Under the pieces are notes generated by a model. That model was not told where the DNA came from. It saw nothing but the letters and a program-made list of their open reading frames with translations, and ran no database searches. A stretch of DNA of 64,000 nucleotides. Source: Drosophila miranda (taxonomy: Eukaryota > Arthropoda > Insecta > Diptera > Drosophilidae). The translations under genes were made by a program, and so were the position numbers. Location of the stretch: NCBI RefSeq assembly GCF_003369915.1, contig NC_046677.1, positions 5,518,001 through 5,582,000 on the forward strand, given 5' to 3'. Below are positions 43,481 to 55,318 of this stretch, one piece after another. Positions within the stretch are counted from its first letter, which is position 1, and each line of letters starts with the position of its first letter.

Positions 43481-43939
43481 GACGTTGCATCCTAACCGAT
43501 CTATACAGAGCAACATTTGTTGTCTCTTCTTTGAGTGGTTCGGTGTTCGTTTACCATAGGGTTAGGCCGGAAAGTACCCATGTAGGAACCAGCCAAATCA
43601 GTAGTTCGGGCATGGTCAATCGCCACCGCCAGTACTACAGGGCAGAGACAAATAAGCGGTAGAATAATCATTAGGTATGGACATAGAGCGAAGGCCTTCG
43701 ACCTCTCCCGACGATTCTCCGAATGGCAAGTGGCGTTCGAATACTAGGGCCTCTAACTCAAGGGACCAAACCAAACCCTGTTATTAATATACCCTGGACA
43801 AGAGCCAACGAAAATGTATATGGGCACATGTGTGTGCCACGACAGATCGGGCAGATCGACCTCCGTAATAAGCCTTTAAATAAACTACAGAGAAACGGAT
43901 GAAAACTTTTCCTACGTAATTTGTGAACATACATATATA
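43481..43939. other. Unassigned, probable transposon remains
   Basis: Continues beyond the En/Spm-like relic without a recognisable frame. The last 30 bp resemble the 5' flank of copy C near 56388 (ACGTAAT.TGTG.AAC). Confidence 0.35.
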
Positions 43940-43947
43940 TATCGATA
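43940..43947. promoter_or_regulatory. DRE motif, BTB copy B
   Basis: TATCGATA within ATATATATCGATAGCACGATAGCG, the same context as copy C at 56458-56465. Confidence 0.6.
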
Positions 43948-44264
43948 GCACGATAGCGACTCAATCGATGAATTCAAGAGTTACTCGAAGCAAAACACCG
44001 ACTGCCGCCGACTTGTGAAGTCAAAGAAAGGAAAACCCCACAAATACATACATACCTACAGCCCATGTGTGTACCTGAAAGCCTGCATAAATAGAAGCAG
44101 CAGCAACTGACGCAAAAATTGCCAAACACCAAAAAAAGAGGAACAAAACAATCTGTGCGCATAAATTGTTCAAGAAATTGAAATAAAGTGAGTTTATGGA
44201 ACACAAAGAATACACGTTTAGACATCATTTTTTCCATTCCACACAGAAAGATCCAGCGACGAAA

Positions 44265-45056
44265 ATGAGCAGCCAGGAAAATCAAGGGACCATTGTGCAA
44301 AACATCGACGAGATCGACAGCTTCGTCGCGGACATGGCCAGCCTCTGCATGAACGAGCCCTACTCGGACGTGGAGTTCCTGGTGGGGGATAAGCGGCTGC
44401 CGGGCCATCGCAACATTCTGGCAACGCGTTGTGAGTACTTCCGCGCTTTGCTCTACGGCGATTTGGCCGAGTCGAACCAACGGGAAGTTCCGCTGGAGGT
44501 GCCGCTTGAAGCCTTCAAGTTAATCCTGGGATATCTCTACTCGGGGAAGATGCCTCTGTCCACACTGGACGTGGACACCATTATCGATGTGCTCGATTTG
44601 GCCCATCTTTACGGGTTGCAGGCCGTCGAGACGGGCGTAGACAAATACCTGCAGCAGAAACTGGCCGTCAGTAATGTGTGCACGATCCTGGATGTCGCAC
44701 GCCGCAAGAATCTCAACCAGCTGACTGAAGAATGCCTCGATTTCCTTCACAACTATGCCCCCGATATAGTAAAACATGATTCCTTCGCACAACTGTCCAA
44801 GGAATCACTTGAGGAACTCCTGCGAGGGAAAAGCTTCTGGGCCCCCGAAATTGATATCTTTCGAGCTGTATGCAAATGGAAGGACAACAATCCGAGCGAG
44901 GACTTCAAGACGCTCCTCTCGCTCGTACGTCTCACAGCACTTAGTGTCGAACAGCTGCTGTGTGAGGTGCGTCCTACAGGCCTCTTTGAGCCGGAAAAAA
45001 TACTCGACGCCATCGATTTTAAGTTGAATAAGTTCAACTTTAGTGTTTTTTGTTAA
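44265..45056 (+). CDS. BTBD9-like BTB/BACK protein, copy B (short)
   Basis: 263 aa from MSSQENQGTIVQ. A 59-nt 5' UTR intron spans 44188-44246 (AAATAAA|GTGAGT...CCACACAG|), so the upstream in-frame ATG at 44196 is intronic and should not be used. Residues about 25-125 are a BTB/POZ domain (YSDVEFLVGDKRLPGHR, CEYFRALLYG, LEAFKLILGYLYSG), and about 130-250 a BACK domain (VSNVCTILDVARRKNL, FRAVCKWKDNNPSEDF, LLCEVRPTGLFEPEKILDAI). BTBD9 is a Cul3 adaptor. This copy ends just after BACK with FKLNKFNFSVFC, lacking the discoidin-like C-terminus of copies C and D. The BTB half is almost identical to copy C while BACK is clearly diverged. An AATAAA lies at 45155. Confidence 0.85.
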   Translation: MSSQENQGTIVQNIDEIDSFVADMASLCMNEPYSDVEFLVGDKRLPGHRNILATRCEYFRALLYGDLAESNQREVPLEVPLEAFKLILGYLYSGKMPLSTLDVDTIIDVLDLAHLYGLQAVETGVDKYLQQKLAVSNVCTILDVARRKNLNQLTEECLDFLHNYAPDIVKHDSFAQLSKESLEELLRGKSFWAPEIDIFRAVCKWKDNNPSEDFKTLLSLVRLTALSVEQLLCEVRPTGLFEPEKILDAIDFKLNKFNFSVFC

Positions 45057-45154
45057 TTGACTAGCCAGACAGACACAAGTTTGTTAAGTCAGACGGAAGA
45101 TCCGTTTCAGGAGCCACAGATATTTAATTTTAGAACACGTCCTTTGCGTTTCCA

Positions 45155-45160
45155 AATAAA
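45155..45160 (+). terminator. AATAAA poly(A) signal, copy B
   Basis: Canonical signal 99 nt after the stop codon of copy B. Confidence 0.6.
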
Positions 45161-46069
45161 CAAACCATTTGAAACCCTTTTCAAGCATTGAAAAACAAAT
45201 TTCAGCTTAATTTAAATGCCAATTGCTGGGCCAACAAAATCAGTAAACAAGAAACTTTGCAGACAATTGAAAGCGAAGCAAAGCAAAAAGAATTCGGAGA
45301 AAGGCAACAAAAAAAAAGACCCAAAAGCATTTCAATATAATAAATCACACCTTTGTCACTCAATGCGAAAGCGTATTTTTTTTCCAATTAAAAGCCAAAG
45401 AACGCTTCTCTGCAAATTACTTTAACCTTTCGTCGGCCATCGGGGGGCTGGCTTGGCCTGGCTGCCGACATGTAATTAGTTGACAAAAGGTGTTCGTTGT
45501 TGCTGCCCGCTGGAATGGTAACGGAATGGGGGCCGGGTCTTAATTGAATTTTTATCTCAGTTCGTTGTGGCTCCCCTTTATCCGGCTCCCCTCCTTCCAC
45601 CTAAAAAGCTGGGTACAGAGTCTACACAAAAAAAAAAAAAAAACGGGAGAGAAAAGGATTCAATTCAGTGAAGAGGGAATTTCAATTGCTAAGCAAACTT
45701 ATGCAAATTTCTAAAAGTTTTTTTTCGGTTAGCAAGCGTTCGACGCTGATAATTTGCCAATAAATCCAAGACAAGAACGTATGGAATAGGGAATCTAGCA
45801 TTCGCTCTGTAGCCATCTCGGGCATGGACCATTTTGGGATAAATATGCTATTAAGGCTCTCAGAAAAAAGGGTATTGTAAAGAGAAACACATCCATATAT
45901 AAATTAAACATTTCATTTTTAAATAAATATGTTACATATATAAAATAAATAGAATTCCCTTCGAATTAAACATAAATACATTTATTGAAATGTCTTTTTT
46001 AACACGGCCCATACTTAATCTAAAGATATAAAAAATTAAAATAAATAGTAGATCATAAGTAACAAACAT
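45161..46069. other. Intergenic
   Basis: Poly(A) runs at 45308-45318 and 45627-45642. No gene supported. Confidence 0.5.
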
Positions 46070-46510
46070 TTTTATGAAATACATTTAATTTATTTATGAA
46101 ATAAATGTAATTTCAATATTTAAAATATTTAATTTAATTATGAAATATATTTAAATTAAATATGAAATATATTAAAATTACTTATGAAAATATTTAGTTA
46201 TAATTTCATTTAAATATGAAATATATTTAATTGAAAAAATTAAATATTTATTTTAAAAAAAAAAAAAATTTCATTTAAATTAGAAAATATTTAATTTAAA
46301 TATGAAATATATTTAAATTACTTAAGAAAATATTTAATTGTAATTTCATTTAAATATGAAATATATTTAATTGAAATAAGAAAAGATTTAATTAAAATTA
46401 GAAAAAATTTCATTTAAATTAGAAAATATTTAATTTAAATATGAAATATATTTAATTGAAATTAGAAAATATTTAATGAAAATAAGAAAATATTTAAAAT
46501 AAACAAAAAA
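46070..46510. repeat. AT-rich tandem repeat, consensus TATGAAATATATTTAATT
   Basis: About 14 copies of TATGAAATATATTTAA(A/T)TT with spacer variants (AGAAAATATTTAATTTAA). Same core as the array at 20580-21080. Confidence 0.75.
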
Positions 46511-49125
46511 ATTTTTTAATTAAGTATAAGTTAAATGTTAATATAAATATAAAATATATTCATTATATTATCTCTGTGGGTATATAGTATATCAGAGAAC
46601 TGCATAAATACTATAAGTTTTGTTGGTAGCTCGTTTTCCCTACAAGAAACTTAACGGGATAGTGAGCGAGAAAAAAAACCGAACTTTTCGAATCAGACAC
46701 AGTAAAGAGGTTTGGGCGAGAGATTCGATGTAATAAAAAACCTAAGACGATGATTCTTAAAACCGAACGAAGCGAATACCAAATGGCACCGAATCGATTC
46801 GCTGCCTGTTCATCCAGGGTTCTTTTGGGAACGAAAAAATACTGTAGCACTAATAGTTTTCAATACTACTGTAATATCCGCATTTCAGCAATAAATTGTT
46901 ATAATTTTAGCCTCAATAATACTGTGGTTTCCGCGCCACTTTAATAATTTCCAGCACTTAATTTCTATGGCATAGTTTTTTTTTTAGGGCTTGTCCCTTG
47001 CCAGAGAAATATAGAAAGTAAATAAAAGAAAACATAAAATTGCAGTTTTATTCTAGAAAATAAGGTCAACAGAAAACCGTGGCTTTAATTGCTCTGAACT
47101 TGGAAGAGGGGCGGGGGGAACACCCACCCCCACACCCATGCCCGATTCTAAAGCTATTGTTGATTCTCTCTATGCGGTTCATTGTTTCGCATTTTGGCTA
47201 CACTGCGGGACAACCACCGCTGCTGCCATTGTCGTTGTTGCTGGGTTGTCCTGCGCCCAGAGGGCGGACATCAAACCGCAGCAACAATGTCAGCAGCAGC
47301 AGCAGCAGCATAAGCCGATTGCGTGGAATTTCGCCATTGTTTAGCCCCGCCCCCTTCCGTTTGATTTCTCCTCTGGGATTTGCCGCACAAAGTCAAATGA
47401 TAAGTCAATTGTTTGGCTTGAAATCTCGACCCCGACCTTCCCTCCTTTCAGCCAAGGCAACAATAAAACAAAAAAGAAGAAGAAATGGTAATGCAACTAA
47501 CTGCAGCTTTGGGGTTCTATTGGGGTTCAATTATTAACCAGTATTTAGTTTCAATTTGTGTGCTGGCCAGAACGTACTAATTGCTTGGGCCCTGCCTCTG
47601 TTTGGCCTCCAGTTTTATGGCCGCCACCAATTGCGCTTAAGTGGGGGCAGGGGAGGGAGGGAGAAGGCAACTTTACGAGCGGTCCTTCAACTTGAGCTGT
47701 AGCTCAATTCAAATGTGGCACGCAAACCAAATCAAGTGTTGGGCCGAGGTGGAGGTGTGTGTGTGTGTTTGTCCATCTTCTTGTTGCTTCATCAGAGCTC
47801 TGGGGAAGCCTTAAGCCATTCCATAACAATGCTGAACCCTGAAGATACCCTAAAGGCAGGTGGTTAGAGAGAGAGAGAGAGAGCGGTGTGCACACAATCC
47901 CTATATACCCCTGATGCCCCTCTTATTTGCAGAACAAACAGTTGCCATGGGAAATTATTAGAGACAAATAAATTAAATTTTATGGCTTTTGGGGGCGCGT
48001 ACGGTAGCAAAAGGTGAGTCACGGCACAGGGCCAAAAGGAATCAGGGCCAGGCTGGAAGGTGTGAGAGAGCAATTAAAGATTTAGTTGGAGCTTATTGGA
48101 ACATCGTACTAGACGTATGGGATGGTCCATTTAAAAGTTAAGTTTTATGCGATGGATCCTGTGTTTCACAAAGTTATTGGCCTTTTTTCCCTCTCTCCTT
48201 AGCAATCTTGGGGCCTCATCAACACTCCATCCGGATATGCCTGATACTGCGGAGGGGCTGTACTCCTCTGTGCGTGGCTATCTTTATGGACTCCATCTGC
48301 ATCTCTCTTCAACCAGTTCTTGGTCACCTTTTTTGTTTTTTACAAGCACTTTGCAAATATTTATGGCTGAAAGGCAGCGTAAACAATAAACTCATAAACT
48401 GCAGCGACAATGTCTGCGTTACAGGACACAGAACACAGGACGAAACTCTGGACGAGTAAATCGATTTTTAAAATGAATTATGTTTATATATACATACATA
48501 TGTATATAGTATATATTTATGCCCGCCCAATGGCCATAATACCGGATATTGTATATAATATTTTAAAAACATTAAAAACCGAGTCTCTCGATTGTACGAT
48601 ATCCTTTAAGGCTTTGGATGCAAAAGATGAAGGATATGTTTTTGAATTGTAGAATGTTTCAGCGATAAAAGAGTTATTATGTCCCTTTTTGTGCTTTATA
48701 GGGTATCAATTATTCTTTATTGGTGCTTGAGGCTGAACAAAAAAAAAAAAAATACGTTTCATACTCGTATTGTTTGCCCTGCACTTTGGCAGGACCCGCT
48801 GTCTTTTGTTGACCAAAGACCTGCTCATATATGCATTTGGGGTATGGGGAATGGAGTATGGAAGCACAAGTGCATTTTATAAATTAGCTAAATATTTTGT
48901 CAACCATCCTGCCACGCACACACCCATAAACATGCACATCCCGGGCTACTCCTTGACCAAACAGTACGCATATGCATTCGAAGCTCTATTTGCTGAAAAT
49001 TGTGAGTGTCGGAGCCAGAGTTGCCAACAGTACGTACTGTTTGTTATTGTGCAAACATTTATCAGAGAGAAGAGCGCTCTGGGAACTCAGGACACACAAA
49101 ATGACAGAGATGGATAGATACAGGA

Positions 49126-49165
<40 letters not shown>

Positions 49166-49894
49166 GTGGGGTCTACACTGTAATTAGCAGGCGACGTTGC
49201 GTAAAATTTTCCTAAATTCTGAGGCAAATACAACACAGCATCTGAGTGGCAACTGGCAACGATCTGAAAAGGTAAACACCTACAGGAGCTGGAATATAAT
49301 TAGAGCATTTTTTGCGGGCCCATAAAACTTCAACTCGAAAGGAAATGATACAGAAAACTCTCAATACTACAAGTGAAAGGAAAAACCAAAATGAAATACG
49401 TTTGGCAAACGTTTTTTTTTTTTATTCAATTTAATTCTACATTTATCATGTGTTCTCTTAATTGCTTACATACACATACACATACTTTATTCATTTAATT
49501 CCCCTTTTTATTATTTGTTGTTGTTGGGAAAGGGCTAATAAACTGACATTGCCACTCACAATTCCAAATTGTAATCTTAATTGCCATGAAAATGTCAAAT
49601 GGAAGTAAATCTACTGCTATTTGAAGAGTACGGAACAGGGCACAGAGCACACACACACAAAAAATTTAACAGAGCAGAACAGAACAGAAATGAAATGAAA
49701 TCCAACAATAATTGTAGTTCATAACAATGGGCAATACAATTTACAAATGTACAATTGAAAATTCTGTAGCAACAAGAAATGAAAATGGAAATGTTGAGTT
49801 CAATAAATGTGAAGATTGGATACGCTTTTGTGAGGATTACCTTTTTCCCCCTGTTTTTTACATATATCTACTTGGGTCGTCACCCGATATTTTA
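46511..49894. other. Non-coding region
   Basis: CAG repeat at 47292-47310, GT at 47756-47769, GA at 47867-47882 and 49129-49162. The open frame 47079-47537 (152 aa) is CAG/CCG compositional and has no recognisable domain. The frame at 49727-49960 runs into the repeat at 49895. Confidence 0.45.
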
Positions 49895-50045
49895 CTCATA
49901 TCGCCGCAAGCGAGAGTAGCGAGTGAGCCGGGGGTTGGCAAGAGCGAGAGTAGCGAGTGAGCCGGGGGATGGCACGAGCGAGAGTAGCGAGTGAGCCGGG
50001 GGTTGGCACGAGCGAGAGTGACGAGTGAGCCGGGGGTTGGCGAAG
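49895..50045. repeat. 35-bp GC-rich minisatellite, 4 copies
   Basis: Unit GCGAGAGTAGCGAGTGAGCC plus GGGGGTTGGCACGA, four copies with single changes (GGGGATGG in copy 2, GAGTGACGAG in copy 4). It stands out against the AT-rich surroundings. Confidence 0.8.
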
Positions 50046-50859
50046 CGAGTTATTGTTATATCAAAGATATTTTAATCTCAAGATTCTCAAGAAGAACTCA
50101 TGAGGACATATCTAGGATCCAAAAAAAGTATCATCTTTGATTGAAATTTATGAGAATCCTCTTACCGTTTTTAGAGTATACAAATTTGCATCTCATTTAC
50201 AATCGTTTTCGTTGTTTCCCGATGTATTTGGATGCTGTGTAACAATTCGAACTGGGCCAAAGGCTAGCCATCGTCTCACTACCTGAATAATCACTCAAAA
50301 TATATAGGTACATATAGATAGGTGTATATGTATGTATATAAACATGTACATATGGCACATCGCTCTCTCTCTCTCTCTCTCTCTTTCTCACTCTGTATTC
50401 TGTTGGCCCGACAGTTGTCGACTACAAACTCTTGTAATCCTAATGAATCCTGCACCTATTTATTTTTCATTGTGGGAAATTGTGCAAATGCCATGACAAC
50501 ATTTCGTTTTTGGCCTCCCGCACATACGAGACACAGAGACACCACTCGTCACCCCCCAATCCTGACCATCGCATGGGGGTGCCAGTGTGTGTTCAATTGT
50601 TTAAATGTGCTGTAACAACAATGCTGAAAAAAGAACAGAACACAGAGCATGAAAAATATTTGGGGTTTTCTGCACAACGAATATGGAAAGCCCCTTTTTA
50701 AAGGGGATGCATATATGCACGTTCTCATTTCGTAGGACTAAAAGGCTATGTTCTACAACAGAACATATGTATCTGATGAAGTTTTGCTTCCAAAATTTAT
50801 TTTTCTGGTATTTTGCTAAGAGTTTTGGTATATTATTTTTCAAAATTTGTTATATTTTT
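50046..50859. other. Non-coding spacer
   Basis: A (CT)n tract at 50362-50383. Nothing coding is supported. Confidence 0.45.
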
Positions 50860-52760
50860 CTAGAAGTATTTCCACTTTTTTTTTTGTATGTTCTGGAATT
50901 ATTCTGCAACTTTTAATATTTTCTTGAATTTTTTTTTATCCATTTCTGGTATGTTCTATTCATTTTGGGTATTTTTTAAAGGGTATTGAATATTTATGGT
51001 ATTTTTTTGGAATTTGCAGTATTTTCTTGTATATTCTAGAACTTTTGTAGCAATTTCTGCCATTTTCTATTTATTTAGCATATTTTTTAGTGGTATCGAA
51101 TATTTATAGTATTTTTATGGCAGTTTATATATTTTTTGCTAGTATTTTTTGACTGTTTTCTGGTATTTTCTGGCATTTTTCTATTTTTTTCTTATTTTTC
51201 AGAGCTGATTTAGTTGCTTATAGTATTTTTCTGGAATTTTGATAGTAGTGCCAAAACTCACGGTACATCCCATAAAAACTGTATACCAAATTCCTGTCAA
51301 TCCCCCTGCCAATCAAGAACATTCCCCACATTGCGTTAGTGTATCGGAAAAAAAACAAGACATATACCGGTGTAGAATCCTATGCTTGTTGCTGTTTACA
51401 CACATCACACAGTCAGAGACAGACACAGAGTGAGGGATATAGAAAGAGAAATATAGAGAGGGGCGGGGCAGGGCAGGTGGGGCTGCAGCTGATGCCGGCC
51501 GACAGTTAGACAGTATTTGCTGTTGTTTGCTTGTTACTGTTTTACATGAGGCATTGCCTCTCATCAGTTTAATTAGTTGGCAATGCTCTTGCTCTGCTTT
51601 TGGCAGAGCCCCCCACCCCAGACAGAGCAACAAAAGCTTTAGCCGAAAACAAAAATAATAAATGTTTTGTATTCTGTTGATGGAACTTCTACATATCGAA
51701 CTGCTGGAACAAGCAAGGCCGGAATTATGTTCTGTTGTGTAGGCATTTAAATATTTGATATGGAATGAAGAGGAACCTTTTTTTTACCAAATTTGTTAAG
51801 GGTTATTTTTTGCAGTATATTAGTTCTTTTCAGTATTTTTTCACATTATTGATTTGTGTCTTTAAATTTATTTAAGCAACACTACTAAATCCAAATAAAA
51901 CAATCCACTCTCATGTCCCAAAAAGGGTTTAAAAAAATATTCTTGTCATAAGATAAAAAATCTACTAGTATTTTGGGGGTTTTGGTATATTTTGCATTTG
52001 TGTTTTAGATTTTCATTTCACAAATGTTTCCCAAATAACTCTCTAGCTTCTGTTCCAAAAATGTGCAACAAAACTGATATTAATTTTTTTTGGTGGAATT
52101 TTCAGAATTTTTGTGTGCGCCCTCGTGCATTTTACACACAAAAACCACTCAGCTAATTGCTTTTCGAATGCATTTTCAATTGCCAGACGAATGCGAATTG
52201 TTTCCATATTTTTTTGGACGTGTTTTTCATGAAGAGTTTAGTGCATTTTCGAAGCTATTTAGTTAGAAAACTACTGTTTGGAAGATCGTTAAAAAAAGGG
52301 TCCATTTGTTTGATAATACTTATTTATTTTAAATAGTATTTTTAAGTATTTTGTATAGAATTTTTTTTAAAGTATTTTGAATTTTGTTGTATTTTCTTGC
52401 ATCTTTCAAGTATTTAATTGTAGCTTTTTAGTAATTAAATTAACATTGTAGCTGACATTAATTTTAGCAGGAATGTGGAAAATACTATAAATATATTTCT
52501 AAAATTATAGGTCGTTTATAGTATTTTCTGATATTTTCTAGTATATCAAAGTATTTTTTGATAGTTTTCTAGTATTTAAATAAGCTTTATGGCATACATA
52601 TATTAAATATCACGAATATTGAAAGTCTATAGTAGTCAGTCATTTTATTATTAGTTTTCAGGTAGCTTTCAGTATTTTCTGATAATTTCTGGTGTTTTAT
52701 GGTTTTTTTTTGTATACTGGAAGTATTTTTCTGGTATTTTCTAGTATTTATTCAATATTT
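50860..52760. repeat. T-rich quasi-periodic sequence built on TATTTTCTGG
   Basis: Two blocks (50860-51245 and 51780-52760) consist of loosely repeated TATTTTCTGGTATTTT and TTCTAGTATTT words every 15-35 bp on the + strand. Between them (51246-51779) is ordinary sequence. The pyrimidine bias is strictly strand-asymmetric. Confidence 0.55.
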
Positions 52761-54471
52761 TGAGCTGAATTGAATTATTCGGTCATAGTTTTTCCAAAAG
52801 TTTTGATTATTTAATTCTTCAAAATAAATATTAATAAATAAATTTAATAAATATTAATAGATTTAATAAATGTTTTAGACCCTCTTTAACGACATCAAAT
52901 ACAGCGTATCCATATTTCGGCACTCCATTCACATCTTCTATTGTTGGCGGGGACTCTTTCGAATCAAATACATGTTCTTTTCCTTTTTTGGTTGCCAAAA
53001 AATCAGTTAGTATTCTCTATATATATGGTATCGCCATCATTGAAATCAATTAAGTATATAATGCATGTACAAACGACTATACAGATAAATACATACAAAT
53101 ACGAGATATGGGATGTGTTGGGAATACACTTGTGCCTGACGCTTTTCCAGTTTTTTCGGTAATTTTTTGTTTGTTTTTGTTTTGTGTTCTATCGAAAATC
53201 TGTTTGCCTAAACAGTTTGTTGGGAAAACAATTTTTGGTTATGCATTTTGTCGGTTTTAAATTGATGAAAAATAGAAGAAAAATAAACGGAACCAAAAGA
53301 TAGAAGAATAGAATGAAAAATCGAATTGGTTTGTAGACAGAAAATGTGCATTTAATGGATTGCAATTTCTATGCGCTGCAGTTTGTGCGAAAAATTCAGG
53401 AATTGGCGGAGATTCCTTTTAACTGCCTCGTTAGCCAAGGCATCGAACCATTTCACGGAAAGGAATGCTGAAATCGAAAACGTTACCCCAGAACCCCCCT
53501 TCGTCCTCGTGGTCGTCATCATCATCATCGGACTACCCATAGATTTATCGTTTTTATGCGCTGGAAATCACATTAGCCGGCAAGCGTAAAACCAAAGAAG
53601 CGCATAAAAATTCTGTTCCGTTCTGTTCTGTTCTGCTCTGCAGTGGCAAAGAAAATGCATGGGATTGGGGCCCCATAGCCCCAACACGAAGCGAGAGCGA
53701 AACCCCAATACAAGATAGCTCAGGAAAGTGGTTCTACCCATACAGGGTGTTTGTTGCCAAAGTTCCCCCCGCTCAGGGCCTGCTTTCAACCAGAAAATCA
53801 AAGGTCTAAAGTGAGAATATCTCTCTTTTATATAACAAAAAGCGAGTAAAGGGAACCACCCCAAAACTTTACTAATATTTCTTTTAATAGCTATGCTTTA
53901 TGGAATTTATGCTACAATTTGATATTCTTATACATCCCATATCCTATCCTATATACAGAAAATAACCACTTTGAGCTATCCCCTACAAGATATGTACATA
54001 TATCATGTTCTACTTTCAAACCCCAAAAAGACACCCTGTTTTGTCTTTGGTGAAATGCATTTCGCGTCTGGCTTAAAATCATTGAGACACAGAAAGGGGA
54101 TAAGGGGTCGAATGGGATGGGATGGATGACTGGGAGGATGCTAAAATAAAAAGTGTTTGAAATTATAGGAAGGCATGCAGCAGCTTACCCACTCATTTCT
54201 CTTAGATGAAGTTCCCAACTCATCCCATTCCTATCCCAGTGCCGGTATTTTACTCCTGCCAGAGAGTGCAGTCCTGGAAATTGTTGACTGAGTGAGTGAG
54301 TGAGTTAGTGGGTTGGGGCTTGCACATGAAATATGAGTTAAGAAAATTGATGACAAACATTTCAACGTTTATTGCATAAAATTACCATAAAATATTGCAT
54401 GCAAGGTCTTTTATTTTATTTTTTTTTTCTTTCCACTGAACTATTTCACCATTTCTTTGCTTCTGTTCTAG
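52761..54471. other. Non-coding region
   Basis: A (TTCTG)n tract at 53612-53640 and (GAGT)n at 54292-54306. The T-rich run at 54412-54470 ends in a good splice acceptor (see next). Confidence 0.45.
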
Positions 54472-54592
54472 GGTACACCAGCTCGTTATAAAAATGTTCC
54501 CAACGATTTGCCAAGAGAGTAAAGGCCGGGCCATAATTGCAATACGAGATGGCCAAGAGGGAGACGAGACTGTGGACAGTGGTGTAAAGAGG
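54472..54592 (+). other. Candidate internal coding exon (121 nt)
   Basis: It is preceded by a branch-site-like CACTGAAC and a long pyrimidine tract ending TTCTGTTCTAG, and followed by GTGAGTAG after AAGAGG. One frame is open across the whole exon: one base, then 40 codons reading VHQLVIKMFPTICQESKGRA and then IIAIRDGQEGDETVDSGVKR. It enters with one base completing a codon and leaves in phase 0. GC content and codon use differ from the flanks. If real it belongs to a large plus-strand gene spanning the window; I do not recognise the protein. Confidence 0.4.
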
Positions 54593-54964
54593 GTGAGTAG
54601 ATACAATATACATACTTTAAAGTGTAGAGCTTTAATTCAACAATTCAACTAAAATATGGCTCTGCGTGTGTGTCTGCTTGTGGCCCAAAAATAAATTGAT
54701 AAAATATTTAAGGGATTTATTGGTCAGAGAATTTCATAAGGGGAATTTAATATTGCTGTTCCGGGTATCTATTGTTATATTTTTCAATGGATTATCGTAT
54801 GGGATATGCCTACTAAAAATTCATTTACGCAAAAGCTGTTTGATGATTTCATAAAAATAATCGTAGGATTATGGGTAGAACATATATGGCAACATATTTT
54901 ACTCCATCTGTGGCGCAGTACTTGGTTTAGTTTTATTCTCTAGTTTATTTCACCTCTGTCTCTT
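54593..54964. other. Spacer
   Basis: Nothing coding is supported. Confidence 0.45.
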
Positions 54965-55318
54965 CCTATCGCATAAGACTTATCGCACCAAAATATTGTA
55001 CAAGACATATCGACCTAAAACATTGCAATTAATTTATCGCACTAGAGTATCGCATAAGACTTATCGGTTAAGGCTTAATATCGGGATCGGTCAGGGCACA
55101 AAGTATCGCACTAAAATATTGTACAAGACCTATCGACCTAAAACATTGCCATAGATTTATCGCACTAGAATATCGCATAGAGTATCGGTTAAAAGTTAAT
55201 TTTGGGATCGGTCAGGGCACTAAAGTATCGCACAAGACTTATCGACCTAAAATATTGCAATAGACTTATCGTACTAGAGTATCGCTTAAAGATTAATATC
55301 CGGATCGGTCAGGGCTGA
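54965..55318. repeat. Three copies of a ~95-130-bp tandem repeat
   Basis: Each copy reads TATCGCAC.AAAATATTG, ACAAGAC.TATCGACCTAAAA, TTATCGCACTAGA.TATCGC, then GGATCGGTCAGGGC. Copies shorten from about 130 to 120 to 95 bp. TATCG words recur about every 20-30 bp. Confidence 0.75.

Noticed and set aside
44196..44264. Upstream in-frame ATG (MEHKEYTF...) extending the BTB proteins by 23 residues in copies A, B and C
   Set aside because: It lies inside a 59-nt GT-AG intron (GTGAGT...CCACACAG) present in all three promoters; the start after the acceptor (MSSQ) is preferred.
47079..47537. 152-aa plus-strand frame
   Set aside because: Crosses CAG and CT repeats; Ser/Pro/Leu compositional bias and no recognisable family.
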